Source: Glaciecola sp964446865 (GTDB lineage: Bacteria > Pseudomonadota > Gammaproteobacteria > Enterobacterales > Alteromonadaceae). From it: a stretch of DNA of 64,000 nucleotides. Positions 18,604 through 27,934 of the stretch are shown here, one piece after another; the stretch's first letter is position 1; each line of letters begins with the position of its first letter. The notes below the pieces were generated by a model. The model made no database searches. It was not told where the DNA came from and was given only the letters and a program-made list of their open reading frames with translations. A program made the translations under genes and the position numbers. The stretch is from assembly GCA_964446865.1 (NCBI GenBank), contig CAYURD010000006.1:21124-85123 (forward strand). The letters run 5' to 3'.

Positions 18604-19604
18604 AAGGCAATCTGGTCTTGATTATTACTTAAATGGATTTTGTATTCACTCGGCGTCATAAACTGCACATGATAGCGTTGCTGCAAATGAGCAAGTACTT
18701 TTGAAATACGTTTGACGATAAGCTCATAGGCATTGTCGGTTTTAAAAAAGCCCGTGCTATTGGTAATTAAATTGGAAGAATGAAAGAACATGTGCAAGCA
18801 GTTATGACCACTTTTAATGGATGCTTCGGCCAGTTGGATCATGCTTGTTGTGTCTGACACTTCTGGGCTTAGATAGATTTTTTTGAGTAAGTTTGTATGC
18901 CACAACAACGCGGTTATCTTACACGTTTGTAACAAAGGATGCTGCGTGGCGTCATGTATCTTTGCTGAGCGCTGAAATGGCGTGCGATTAAAGCCGACGG
19001 TGACCGGCAATTCGATGATATTTCGTTGTTGGCCTTTTGTCAGTACGTTTTGAGTATCCGGCCAGTAGGGGATTAGTGGCGAGCCATAACAATCAAAATA
19101 GTTGTTTTTATAAAAGGGATACACGCTTGAGTCAATATCAAACCCGCGCGTATACAACAAATGCATAATGTCTTCAGAAATTCCCCAGCGACCTGTGCGA
19201 AAGGCTTTTGGTTGGTACGATAAGTTATCTTTAAACATTGTCATTAAAGCATCGAGTTTTTGTTCAACTTGCTCAATTGGCAAATTCACAACATGGGAGT
19301 TACTCTCGGTCGGTTTACCAAAATACGGTGGATTTGCCCAAGGATGAAGATGTGCGCCAAGTTCGCATGTTGAACGCTCGACAGATTGCATGAATGCAGT
19401 TTGTTTTGATAGTAACGCAGCGGCGGGATAATCAACAAAGTAACAAGGGCGAATGCCATTGCCTTCACAGTATTGCTGAAAATCGGGTAACCTTTGAAGA
19501 TTCTCGACAGAAAAGTCTGATTCAGGAAATTCGCCCTCCCAATCCCACTCCTCTTCTGTATCAACACTTAGCAAAAACGTGATTTGCTTTTTGTTTTGCA
19601 TCAA
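18600..19604 (-). CDS. Polysaccharide deacetylase-like protein
   Basis: A 334-residue protein with a NodB-like start: SVDTEEEWDW (14-23) would supply the catalytic/metal aspartate, followed by CELGAHLHPW with the metal-binding histidines (H-x-H). Later FRTGRWGIS and HMFFHSSNL fit motifs 3 and 5 of carbohydrate esterase family 4. No signal peptide is obvious, so it may act on cytoplasmic intermediates. It overlaps both neighbours by ATGA. It differs from the common XrtA deacetylase (which opens with a VDVEDY-type motif), so I do not assign that subfamily. Confidence 0.72.
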   Translation of the reverse strand: MMQNKKQITFLLSVDTEEEWDWEGEFPESDFSVENLQRLPDFQQYCEGNGIRPCYFVDYPAAALLSKQTAFMQSVERSTCELGAHLHPWANPPYFGKPTESNSHVVNLPIEQVEQKLDALMTMFKDNLSYQPKAFRTGRWGISEDIMHLLYTRGFDIDSSVYPFYKNNYFDCYGSPLIPYWPDTQNVLTKGQQRNIIELPVTVGFNRTPFQRSAKIHDATQHPLLQTCKITALLWHTNLLKKIYLSPEVSDTTSMIQLAEASIKSGHNCLHMFFHSSNLITNSTGFFKTDNAYELIVKRISKVLAHLQQRYHVQFMTPSEYKIHLSNNQDQIAL

Positions 19605-20767
19605 ACATGTCCCTTATGTTTGTCGTCCAACAGTTGCGTGAAAAGACTTAAATACTCGGCCGCCATGCGACTCGCTGCATAGTGTTCGTTGACATAGCTA
19701 ATGGCATTTTTCCCTAAAGTTAAAGCATGTTTAGGCTTATCATAAACTTCCAAGAAAAGCGTTTCCAGTGTTTGCTTATCGTGAAGAGGTGCAAGTAAAC
19801 CCGTCTCGTTGTGGGTTATTAGCTGATCTACTCCATCTATATCGTACGACACCACGGGTATTCCCATTGCACAAGCTTCCATTAAACACCTAGGAATACC
19901 TTCTAGGGTTGAGGTCATGGCAAAAATATCAAAGCTTTTTAAATAGGCTAATCGGTCATCCCTGTAGCCTAAAAAGTGAATGTCATCTTTTGACGAAAGC
20001 GTTTGTGTGTATTGCTCTAACATTTCTCTTTCGTCGCCGTCACCTAGCATTACTAATTCTACATCTTGGCGCTTATTGTGCACTTCTGTAAACACATCTA
20101 GTAGGTGCTTGATGTTTTTTCGACTTATCATTTGTCCAATAAAACCGACTCTAAATTTTGTTTTTGGATTGGCCGGTAAGTTATCTCGAGCATGCTCAAC
20201 TTCGCTTAAATCGACACCGTTTNNNNNNNNNNATTCAAGAGTAGGCTGTTTAACGCCAAATTTTTTGACATCTTCCATAAGCGCTGGTGATAAAGGCACA
20301 ACTTTGTCGGCAAATCGCATTGCCTGACAGCCAAGCCAAATAAAGGCTCTGAGTTTAAAGTCAGCTGCGTTTTCAAACCCATGGGGCGTCACAACAACAG
20401 GAATGCCTGCTTTTTTGGCTGCCATTACGCCTAAAATATCAGATTTGTAACCGTGCGTATGGATAATATCAATGTTGTGGGTGTTTATGTGCTCGGCTAG
20501 CTTGCCCACTACCGAGTAATCAAATTTGTTAGCCATAGGAAGTGCATAGGCTTCTCCGCAATCACGCTTAAAGTGCTTTACAAGCTCTAAATCTTGGGAG
20601 TTTTGCTCATCGGTTACTGCTAATGAATATACGCAGTCGGCTTTGTCGGTATTATTACAAAGGGCAAGTATCCAACGTTCGGCACCATAAAATCCAGTAG
20701 AGCAAATAAATTGTAAGACATTTAACGGTCGCTTTGATGGCCTGTTTTGCTGCCGATTTTCGCTCAT
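19601..20767 (-). CDS. Family 4 glycosyltransferase, interrupted by an assembly gap
   Basis: A 388-codon GT-B glycosyltransferase: STGFYGAERWI and IHTHGYKSDILG in the N-terminal domain, FRVGFIGQMISRKN at the start of the C-terminal domain and STLEGIPRCLMEACAMG as the E-x7-E donor-binding loop. Ten undetermined bases (20223-20232) fall near residues 179-182; the frame is kept on both sides, so the gene is probably intact but the true number of bases is not known. It overlaps both operon neighbours by 4 bases. Confidence 0.83.
   Translation of the reverse strand: MSENRQQNRPSKRPLNVLQFICSTGFYGAERWILALCNNTDKADCVYSLAVTDEQNSQDLELVKHFKRDCGEAYALPMANKFDYSVVGKLAEHINTHNIDIIHTHGYKSDILGVMAAKKAGIPVVVTPHGFENAADFKLRAFIWLGCQAMRFADKVVPLSPALMEDVKKFGVKQPTLEXXXXNGVDLSEVEHARDNLPANPKTKFRVGFIGQMISRKNIKHLLDVFTEVHNKRQDVELVMLGDGDEREMLEQYTQTLSSKDDIHFLGYRDDRLAYLKSFDIFAMTSTLEGIPRCLMEACAMGIPVVSYDIDGVDQLITHNETGLLAPLHDKQTLETLFLEVYDKPKHALTLGKNAISYVNEHYAASRMAAEYLSLFTQLLDDKHKGHV
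20223..20232. other. Assembly gap (10 N)
   Basis: Ten undetermined bases inside a glycosyltransferase gene. Reading frame on both sides is compatible with a length that leaves the frame intact. Confidence 0.99.
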
Positions 20768-21729
20768 TGTTTAAATACACCTGAATCAAGAGTTTTAATG
20801 GCCCCAAATACAGTGCCGATTGTTCTAGCTGGAAAGTATAAGCTATAAAAGGCGACTATCGCGAATAAACTAGGACACCTTTGTCGTTTTTTAAATAACC
20901 TAAGGCTATAGACAAGTAAAATAAAGCTGCTGCCGAGTATAGCTAAATAAGCTAGCGCATAAAAACTGAGTATGACAGCGATTAAAAACACAAGTAAGCC
21001 GCCGGTAAATAAAGGAGGCGCAATAAAGCTAGGTACTTCAGACATGGGAACTTTTCTGCCTTTTATTGAGGCCAAATTAGACTGACCACGCCAAACTTCT
21101 TTTTTCGCCATGGGCCAAAATGCTTTATCTTCGCCTAAATGAACATATTGTGCCTGACTAGTATAAAATAACTTGCCAAATTCGCTGACTTTTTGAGTAA
21201 ATACATAATCTTCACAAGTCACTAGTTCGGGTGGGAAGCCGCCTGTTTTTTCAAAAGTTTCGCGTGACAAACATAAATTTCGGCCAGGTAAAAATTCCAT
21301 TTCACAGTCAATGCTTAGATTGCTTAACAGTACTCTGACATGTTCTAACTGAGTAGGCGAGTCACTCTCTTGTTGAATTGCGCTGGCAAGCGCGATGTCT
21401 GGTTTGCTCAGTAACTGGGCCATAATTAGCAGCCAATTACTAGATAACGCGATATCTGCATCAATAAATGCAAGGTAATCACTTGATACTTTTGCGACAC
21501 CTATGTTGCGTTGTTCGGATATGGTCACGCTTAAATCGACGCTAATAAACTGAATGTCTAGCGCTTGCTTAAATGCTAGGATTTCCTCGCTAAAGTGCGC
21601 GTTTTTACTAACTACAACCACGCTAACACTGATATCGTGTGTGATAAGTTTGGTAATTGAAACAAGTGTGTCAATTAACAATGACTCTCGCCCCATGTGA
21701 GGAATAATAAATGCAATGCTGTTCATCAT
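20764..21729 (-). CDS. Family 2 glycosyltransferase with C-terminal membrane helices
   Basis: A 321-residue GT2 enzyme: FIIPHMGRESLLIDTL at the N-terminus, QRNIGVAKVSSDYLAFIDAD with the metal-binding aspartates near residue 90, then GRNLCLSRETFEKTGGFPPE and CEDYVFTQ, as in processive-type or membrane-attached GT2s. Two C-terminal hydrophobic segments (about 245-290) should tether it to the inner membrane. It overlaps both neighbours by 4 bases in the operon. Confidence 0.83.
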   Translation of the reverse strand: MMNSIAFIIPHMGRESLLIDTLVSITKLITHDISVSVVVVSKNAHFSEEILAFKQALDIQFISVDLSVTISEQRNIGVAKVSSDYLAFIDADIALSSNWLLIMAQLLSKPDIALASAIQQESDSPTQLEHVRVLLSNLSIDCEMEFLPGRNLCLSRETFEKTGGFPPELVTCEDYVFTQKVSEFGKLFYTSQAQYVHLGEDKAFWPMAKKEVWRGQSNLASIKGRKVPMSEVPSFIAPPLFTGGLLVFLIAVILSFYALAYLAILGSSFILLVYSLRLFKKRQRCPSLFAIVAFYSLYFPARTIGTVFGAIKTLDSGVFKQ

Positions 21730-24449
21730 TTGAATACCCGCTTCACAGCTGGTACGCGTATAACAAGCAATGCGAGTTCTCTTTTAAATGAATATTGCTT
21801 AACAAACCTGAAAAAGCGCGTTAAAAATGACGGGTTTAAAGGCATGTGTTTGACCTTGCTGTCAATTGTCAACGATTCAGCTTTATTCATGATTAAATCC
21901 AAACCAGAAAATTGACTTTTGATGGATTCAGGCGATACCACGTTTTGCATTATAAGGGCTTGTAAGCGAGTGTATAAAAGCTCGTCACTTTGGCGTAACG
22001 TGGGCATTATTTCATCTGATAAATATTTTGCTTTGTCTAACATTTTTTTATCTTGTGTGAGTTCGTACCCGCACCAAAGTAAATGTAATTTACGCAAATC
22101 TTGCGCCGTCCATGTATCATTTGGATATTCTAGTTTGTCTTTATTTGCCAAATAGTGAGTTTCATTGTCAGCCATCCATTTTGCATAATGAACAAAAGCG
22201 TTTTTGATAGACACCACCCGTTTTATTTGCGCTTTTTCATTGCACACAGAGTTGGCATTTGTACCATCAAGGGCTTGCTCAGAAACAACGCTAAGGTATC
22301 GCGCAACGGCTTGCAAAAAAACAGTATAAAACCACGTCGTTTCAATATCATCAAAATTGCGCTTTGCAATGTCATCAAGCTCGTTAATGGTGTTTAGTAT
22401 GACATATTCACTTTTGTGCAAGTAATCAACTTGATTAGTTAACATAAAGCAATCGAGCATTAGATTGAGATAATTTCCAGTGCCTCGGTCTAGAGGGTAT
22501 TGATTCGTAAAAACGTTGCGCAATACGCCCGTGCCAAAGCCTAACAGCAATTTATTGGTAAATGGAATACGAAGGTGATTCGCATTTTTAATACGCAATA
22601 CTAAGCCTAATAAAGTGCCATCACCCTCAAATATATGTTGCATCCATTTAAATAGCCCTAAAGTAATATCTTTTGCCGCGATATTACCCGTTAACAAATA
22701 GTAAAACGCTAGGCCAGTACTATAGCAATGGTGAGGGCCTGGTCCGCCACCACTTATATGGTCCATATAGACGTTGGCTTCTTGATGTTTTGAATAGGTA
22801 CGATGCGACGCAGTCTCAGCTTTTACATAATGGTCGGTATGCCAAAACATGCCTTGATTGTAATCGGGCTTGTCACCTTGAGTATGATAAATGTCTATAT
22901 TCGCAATGTGCTCAAACAACTCATCAGCAAGTTGCTTATATTTTGGATTGCCACATAATAGCCACTTTTTTAGGAAACCTAAAAGTGGGTCGTATTGATT
23001 ATTATAGTGAGAAACAAAAATATCGTCGCCTTTGTAATTAGCGGCTTCATGATCGGCATATAAATCTCCAAAGTTTCGCCAACCATATTCATCTAAGGTT
23101 TCGCGCTTGGCGAGCCAATTTTCGACATCTGCAGTTTGTTTTTCTTCACTGTCTACATTTAACAAAGGATGTTTAGTAAGATCGCCGCCACAAAATGGTA
23201 GTGGATGAAAATGCGCTATGTCATCATCAACCAGTGACTTTGAATCTACTAATTTAATGTTTGGCGTATAAGCAAGTGCGGCTTCATCAATTCCTTTTGA
23301 GCTTGAGAACCAGAGACTGTGTGATTTTATTTCTCCGGCTTGTAGTTCGACTTCACAATCAGTTTTAAGCGAAGCGTAGTCGATGACGGTGCTTGTATTG
23401 CAGGCACTTACACTACTTGGAAATTTTTGCCAAAAATAATCAGGCGAGATAGTTAAGGTCGTTGATTTAATCTGCGTGGTAATACTGGGAGAAGGGCGCA
23501 ATATCTCGGTAGTTTGAATATTTTCATTAGCTGTGGTTAAGGTGATAACACCACCTCGTTTGCTCACACCTAGCTTGTTATGTCTGTCTTTATGGTTGGG
23601 ACTATCCCAATTTTCGCCGCCACTGCTATGTTGTATCAATTCTATATGGTCAAATGCTTGCTGTGTTTCTTTGGGGGATTGATTTGGGTCTAGGTTGATA
23701 TATTGCTTATCGCTATTATAGTCAAAGCAAACACCAAGTGATGCCAAGTAAACACTACTTTCGTTACCAAGATCCCATTTACCACCTTCAGGTACTATTG
23801 CGTTGGTATTGTGCAGTCGAAGGTTTAACCTAACACTCGCATCATGATAAAAAATCGAAAAGTCAGCATGCAGCTTTACCAAGGTTTGCTTGCCCTTAGG
23901 TGACTTGAGCTTGATTGATGCTAGTTGTTTTACATGACAAATCAGCGGATTCTCTTGAGTGTCATATACGACTTCATATTCGGTTTCAATTGCGTCAAAA
24001 ACATATTCTTGTTCTGCAAACGCGACTGCATTGCTAAGCTGGCTTATTTTTACACTGTCATTGTCAAACAAGCTTAGCGCACACAAGTGCGTTAAATCGA
24101 ATTCAAACCTTGTATGTGCTGTATTGATAATGAGTGATTTATCAGTTCTGTTGACCCAATCATGTCGTTTGTCAGCGTGATGATTAGGGATAACTTGCAG
24201 AGACAGCGTTGTGTTTTTGGACATCGCGTTAATTAAGTGAGCTTCAACTAACAACCATTTGATAGATTTGTCGGGCCATAGCGCTAGTGACCTAAGCTTG
24301 GCATTTATGATATTGCCACTGTCGTCAACAAGATGCAGTGCTTGCGAATTGTAAAATCGTGAAGGTGCTAAAAAAGCGCTTAATTTACATTTAGCGTGCG
24401 CGGGTGTTGGCGAATTAATTTGCAATATAGGCTGCGAATTTTCTGGCAT
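21726..24449 (-). CDS. RIFT-barrel/toroid protein resembling exo-rhamnogalacturonan lyases (PcRGLX/YetA-like)
   Basis: A 907-residue protein with no signal peptide. The N-terminal part (LSAFLAPSRF, then LRSLALWPDKSIKWLL at about 52-67) looks like the RIFT-barrel domain of PcRGLX/YetA-like proteins. A beta-rich middle follows. The C-terminal half (from about 440) has alpha/alpha-toroid features: WRNFGDLYADHEA, DIDIYHTQGD and GGPGPHHCYSTGLAFYYLLTG with paired histidines. It may cleave or trim a uronic-acid-containing glycan, but being cytoplasmic by prediction and embedded in a biosynthetic operon makes degradation of an external substrate doubtful. Fold assignment is from pattern memory. Confidence 0.55.
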   Translation of the reverse strand: MPENSQPILQINSPTPAHAKCKLSAFLAPSRFYNSQALHLVDDSGNIINAKLRSLALWPDKSIKWLLVEAHLINAMSKNTTLSLQVIPNHHADKRHDWVNRTDKSLIINTAHTRFEFDLTHLCALSLFDNDSVKISQLSNAVAFAEQEYVFDAIETEYEVVYDTQENPLICHVKQLASIKLKSPKGKQTLVKLHADFSIFYHDASVRLNLRLHNTNAIVPEGGKWDLGNESSVYLASLGVCFDYNSDKQYINLDPNQSPKETQQAFDHIELIQHSSGGENWDSPNHKDRHNKLGVSKRGGVITLTTANENIQTTEILRPSPSITTQIKSTTLTISPDYFWQKFPSSVSACNTSTVIDYASLKTDCEVELQAGEIKSHSLWFSSSKGIDEAALAYTPNIKLVDSKSLVDDDIAHFHPLPFCGGDLTKHPLLNVDSEEKQTADVENWLAKRETLDEYGWRNFGDLYADHEAANYKGDDIFVSHYNNQYDPLLGFLKKWLLCGNPKYKQLADELFEHIANIDIYHTQGDKPDYNQGMFWHTDHYVKAETASHRTYSKHQEANVYMDHISGGGPGPHHCYSTGLAFYYLLTGNIAAKDITLGLFKWMQHIFEGDGTLLGLVLRIKNANHLRIPFTNKLLLGFGTGVLRNVFTNQYPLDRGTGNYLNLMLDCFMLTNQVDYLHKSEYVILNTINELDDIAKRNFDDIETTWFYTVFLQAVARYLSVVSEQALDGTNANSVCNEKAQIKRVVSIKNAFVHYAKWMADNETHYLANKDKLEYPNDTWTAQDLRKLHLLWCGYELTQDKKMLDKAKYLSDEIMPTLRQSDELLYTRLQALIMQNVVSPESIKSQFSGLDLIMNKAESLTIDSKVKHMPLNPSFLTRFFRFVKQYSFKRELALLVIRVPAVKRVFK

Positions 24450-24492
24450 ATAAATGGTTTTACACTCTTTACGCTATTTTTGGGGGAGTAAG

Positions 24493-25572
24493 TTACTTTC
24501 TTAAGGCTTTTGCCATTAAGTAACGTTTTACTCTAACTGCTACCATAATCGGCGCATAGTACCATTTGTTTGAGTAAATTTTTACATTATATAATAAATA
24601 TTCTTGGTTACTCAGTGAGGTTTTGTATCTAGCCTTGCCTGCTAAAAAGTCATATGAGCTAAAGCCTTGGTGCATAAAGTCTTCCATGGCTAGCTTGTGC
24701 ATGACTAAGCCCGGCTTATATTTGTTATTATGATTCGCGTAATTTATTGCCGACAAATAAAAGTACACTGTTGTGCCAAAGGTAAAATAATAAAGGTAGC
24801 CCAGCAGTTGGTCGCCTGCGGTATATTTTGCAACATGTGCGGTTTGCCCAATACCTTGTGTCATTATATTGCGATGAAAATCGACAAAACGCTTATTTGA
24901 AAAGCCACTGCCAAAAGAATGCCCACCCCACTGTTTAATGTGCAGTTTCGCCATCTGCTCTAGGGTGCCTTCTATTTCGCTATGTGTGATCCACGCGTAC
25001 GATATTTCGCCGTACTCTTGCTCTATAAAGCGGACTGAGCGAGAAATCTGTGATTTTGTATTTTTAGAAAAGTGACTGCCAATAGGCGTAGTTGAATCAA
25101 TGTTTGTTTTGTAGCTATGCATGGTTTGTGTTGACCATTCAAGCCATTTGGGGCTAAGCCAATTGTCGGTTGTTTGATTAATACCAATAAATTGATAGCT
25201 TCTTGGCTGACTAGCGATATATTCAAGTAAGGCTAATCGGCATTCTTGATGATGCGACGCACAAATAACGTCGTTATATTCAATCCATATCTGGTCGTCT
25301 TTTTCGTTGCCTGTTTGGTTTAGGTAATAATGATCACCTAAAATCGAGCTGCGCTTACCGATAAACACAAAGCCAACTATGTCATTATTATATCTAAAAG
25401 TGAGCAATTTAGGAGTGAGTTTTGCGCAGGCAAGCCAGTTTCGTATCCAATGCTCGCTTAAAAAAAAGTTATCAAGGGCTGGCGTGGGAAAAGTGTCGGC
25501 ATAAAGCTGCTGTATATCGGCATCGGTATAGCTAAGTGTGCTTTGGACGTCTATTTTTACTTGGCTTTGCAT
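24493..25572 (-). CDS. GNAT/FemAB-like acyltransferase (CelD/BioF2-like)
   Basis: A 359-residue protein with the layout of the acetyltransferase_6 (CelD/BioF2-like) group. LDNFFLSEHWIRNW lies near the N-terminus, GDQLLGYLYYF and TVYFYLSAIN in the C-terminal GNAT core, and YDFLAGKARYKTSLS near the end matches the conserved closing motif of this family. No signal peptide. It lies 43 bases upstream of the RIFT-barrel gene on the same strand, so it is probably co-transcribed. Likely acylates a sugar or amino-sugar intermediate. Confidence 0.7.
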   Translation of the reverse strand: MQSQVKIDVQSTLSYTDADIQQLYADTFPTPALDNFFLSEHWIRNWLACAKLTPKLLTFRYNNDIVGFVFIGKRSSILGDHYYLNQTGNEKDDQIWIEYNDVICASHHQECRLALLEYIASQPRSYQFIGINQTTDNWLSPKWLEWSTQTMHSYKTNIDSTTPIGSHFSKNTKSQISRSVRFIEQEYGEISYAWITHSEIEGTLEQMAKLHIKQWGGHSFGSGFSNKRFVDFHRNIMTQGIGQTAHVAKYTAGDQLLGYLYYFTFGTTVYFYLSAINYANHNNKYKPGLVMHKLAMEDFMHQGFSSYDFLAGKARYKTSLSNQEYLLYNVKIYSNKWYYAPIMVAVRVKRYLMAKALRK

Positions 25573-25685
25573 TTACTGATTTGTGTCCTTTACGCAAGTT
25601 TTTTCGCACTTTATTAGCGTTTGATTTTGTTTATGAATTTTTTTTGATGATATTGGTAGGGTTATCGGCTTGATGAGCGATAACA

Positions 25686-26453
25686 CTACTGATAAATCCA
25701 ATGTTTAACAATTGCTGCATATTCATACATGGCGCGCTCACTGCGTCTTAAGGCAATTAAAGATGGAAAGTTAACGCCCATATTATTTTTTCCTTTTGAA
25801 CTAAAATGCACTGGTACAAAGACGAATTCGATGTCTTCAGAATTTAACACTTTGTGCAGCCTAATACCATGTGTCGCTGACGAAACGACCGCAATGGTTT
25901 CATGTTGCAGGTGTTTTTTAAGTGCGGCGGCTTCTTGTAATGTGTTTTGACCCTCGGCAACGACAATAATATCTTTTTCATTTACACCAAGTTGCATCAG
26001 CAGTTTAGAAGAATATTCAGCATGTGATACCTTAGATTGATGATTAAAAAACCCGCCAGTTAAATATATCGGGGCCTTATTGACGTGATACATGCTCGCT
26101 GCATGAACAAGCCTTTCTAAGGAACAATGATTAAACTGACTCACCAAAGTAATTGTGTCATCGTCAAAGTGATAGCACGCTAAAACCCAAGTGGCTGTAG
26201 TTTGTTGCCATAATGGATTGTCAATTGTGATTGTCTTATGTGCTTTCTCTAATGGTGAAATAAGCCAGTGACTAAAAAAAAATTGTGAACAAAGCCACAG
26301 CCAAATTAGGCTAGTCAGAATAATACTGTTAACAACCGCTTTGTGTATTTTGGTAAATTTTAACAAAAGTACACTGGTTAATAATCCCAACAAGGTTTGA
26401 TTAAGCGGTGAAATTAAAATGTGTGCAATATAGTCTAGCATCTCGCCGCTCAT
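25686..26453 (-). CDS. YdcF/ElyC/SanA family membrane protein (DUF218)
   Basis: A 255-residue protein with two N-terminal hydrophobic segments (about 8-30 and 34-56) and a periplasmic DUF218 domain: WVLACYHFDDD, HAASMYHVNKAPIYLTGG, GQNTLQEAAALKKHL and VVSSATHGIRLHKVL. Family members (SanA, ElyC, YdcF) are linked to envelope polysaccharide and peptidoglycan precursor metabolism, though the reaction is not settled. It is the first gene of the minus-strand set, divergent from the glycosyltransferase at 26703, so this 249-base spacer should contain the operon promoter. Confidence 0.8.
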   Translation of the reverse strand: MSGEMLDYIAHILISPLNQTLLGLLTSVLLLKFTKIHKAVVNSIILTSLIWLWLCSQFFFSHWLISPLEKAHKTITIDNPLWQQTTATWVLACYHFDDDTITLVSQFNHCSLERLVHAASMYHVNKAPIYLTGGFFNHQSKVSHAEYSSKLLMQLGVNEKDIIVVAEGQNTLQEAAALKKHLQHETIAVVSSATHGIRLHKVLNSEDIEFVFVPVHFSSKGKNNMGVNFPSLIALRRSERAMYEYAAIVKHWIYQ

Positions 26454-26604
26454 CTAAGTGTTGGGATTGTTATCGCGTCTATTCTATCAGGCAATGCGAG
26501 CACTATGAATAAATTTTACTATTGTTCGCGCAAGCACTAGAATGCACCCTAACGCAAACTTTGTTCGTAAATAGTGACAGGAGTTGTTGCAACAAACACT
26601 ATGG

Positions 26605-26675
26605 CAAATAACACGGTAAGCAGTGTGGTAATCAGTTTGGTAAATAACATCGCAAATAACACGTCAAATAACGCT
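26605..26675. repeat. Short degenerate AAATAAC repeats
   Basis: AAATAAC occurs four times between 26605 and 26672, the last three at 12-base spacing (followed by ATCGC, ACGTC, GCTAG). It lies just before the glycosyltransferase start at 26703 within the divergent promoter region. A 28-codon frame runs through it, which I do not consider a gene. Confidence 0.5.
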
Positions 26676-26702
26676 AGGATTGACTGAAATGGTACTTAAC
26701 AT

Positions 26703-27911
26703 ATGGCTCTAGTAGTTGTGTTGGCCCAGCGTGTGCCATACCCGCCGAACAAAGGAGAAAAGCTAAGAACCTTTCATCAAATCGAAGGTTTAATAGACAA
26801 AGGTCACCATGTTCAAGTAATTGTCCCTGTTGAAGATGATCAAGAGAAACAAAATGCGCTAGCATTGGCTAAGCATTTTGATATTGAAGTAAGCTGCCAT
26901 CCACTGCCTCATAAACTGCATCGTCTAGCGCGAGCTGTTGTCACAAATAAATCATTTAGTGAAGCTAATTTTTACTCAAAAACCTTAATGCTGTCGTTGG
27001 AAAATGCGCTACAAAAAGCCGATGCCTTGTTATTAACAGCTTCATCATTAGCACCTTATGTCTTTGCTTTGCCTAACGCACTCAAATCAAAGCTTAAGTT
27101 ACTGATGGACTTTATGGATGTCGATTCAGATAAGTGGTTGCAATACGCTCAGCAGAGCAATTTTCCAAAGTCGCTTGTCTATCGCAGAGAAGCACAGAAA
27201 ATTAGCTCACTTGAGCGTGCAACCGCCAAATATTTTGATACCTGCTTTTTAATCGCACAAGCCGAAATCAATATTTTTAAGCAAAATGTGAGTTCCATAG
27301 GGCAAGTAGAAGTGCTTGGCAACGGGATAGACCAGTCTCTTTTTAATCCTAATCTTAAAAAGCCAGCAGCACCAATGACGTTTTTATTCAGTGGTGTCAT
27401 GGATTACAAGCCCAATATTGATGCAGTGATGTGGTTTGTTAAACATTGTTGGCCCAGCATCAAACAAGATTTGGGTGATGTCAAATTTGTAATCGCGGGT
27501 ATGAACCCTGTTGCCGAAATTAGCAAGCTAAGTGCTGACTCTACGATTGAAGTCACGGGGTTTGTAGACGACATTAAGCCATATTTTGATAAGGCCCATA
27601 TTTTTGTTGCTCCTTTTCAGATTGCTCGCGGTGTCCAAAACAAGGTCCTTCAAGCAATGGCGTGCGCATTGCCTGTAATATCAACAACACTTGGGGCTGA
27701 AGGGATCAACTGTCAACCAGAGACTGATATTGTCTTAGCTGACGATGCAAAAAGCTTTTTGTCGGCGGCAATATCCCTAGCATCAAATCAAACACGAAGA
27801 GAAAACATTGGCCAAGCTGCACTCATTACCATCGAAGAAAACTATGCATGGCAGTCTGTATTAAAACCATTGATGCATGGCCTTGAGATGAATAACCTTG
27901 ATAAGTCTTAA
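26703..27911 (+). CDS. XrtA/PEP-CTERM system family 4 glycosyltransferase
   Basis: A 402-residue GT-B enzyme. The N-terminus VVLAQRVPYPPNKGEKLRTF is the diagnostic opening of the PEP-CTERM/XrtA glycosyltransferase family known as TIGR03087. VLGNGIDQSLFNP, LFSGVMDYKPNIDAV and FVAPFQIARGVQNKVLQAMA (donor-site loop) follow. It starts a plus-strand set, with a hexapeptide acyltransferase 23 bases downstream. Its presence is one of the stronger indications that this is an exosortase A exopolysaccharide locus. Confidence 0.9.
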   Translation: MALVVVLAQRVPYPPNKGEKLRTFHQIEGLIDKGHHVQVIVPVEDDQEKQNALALAKHFDIEVSCHPLPHKLHRLARAVVTNKSFSEANFYSKTLMLSLENALQKADALLLTASSLAPYVFALPNALKSKLKLLMDFMDVDSDKWLQYAQQSNFPKSLVYRREAQKISSLERATAKYFDTCFLIAQAEINIFKQNVSSIGQVEVLGNGIDQSLFNPNLKKPAAPMTFLFSGVMDYKPNIDAVMWFVKHCWPSIKQDLGDVKFVIAGMNPVAEISKLSADSTIEVTGFVDDIKPYFDKAHIFVAPFQIARGVQNKVLQAMACALPVISTTLGAEGINCQPETDIVLADDAKSFLSAAISLASNQTRRENIGQAALITIEENYAWQSVLKPLMHGLEMNNLDKS

Positions 27912-27934
27912 AGTAGCGTGGAAAATATTTAAAG

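Noticed and set aside
26601..26687. 28-codon frame rich in Asn before the XrtA-type glycosyltransferase
   Set aside because: Created by short AAATAAC repeats; no ribosome-binding site seen.
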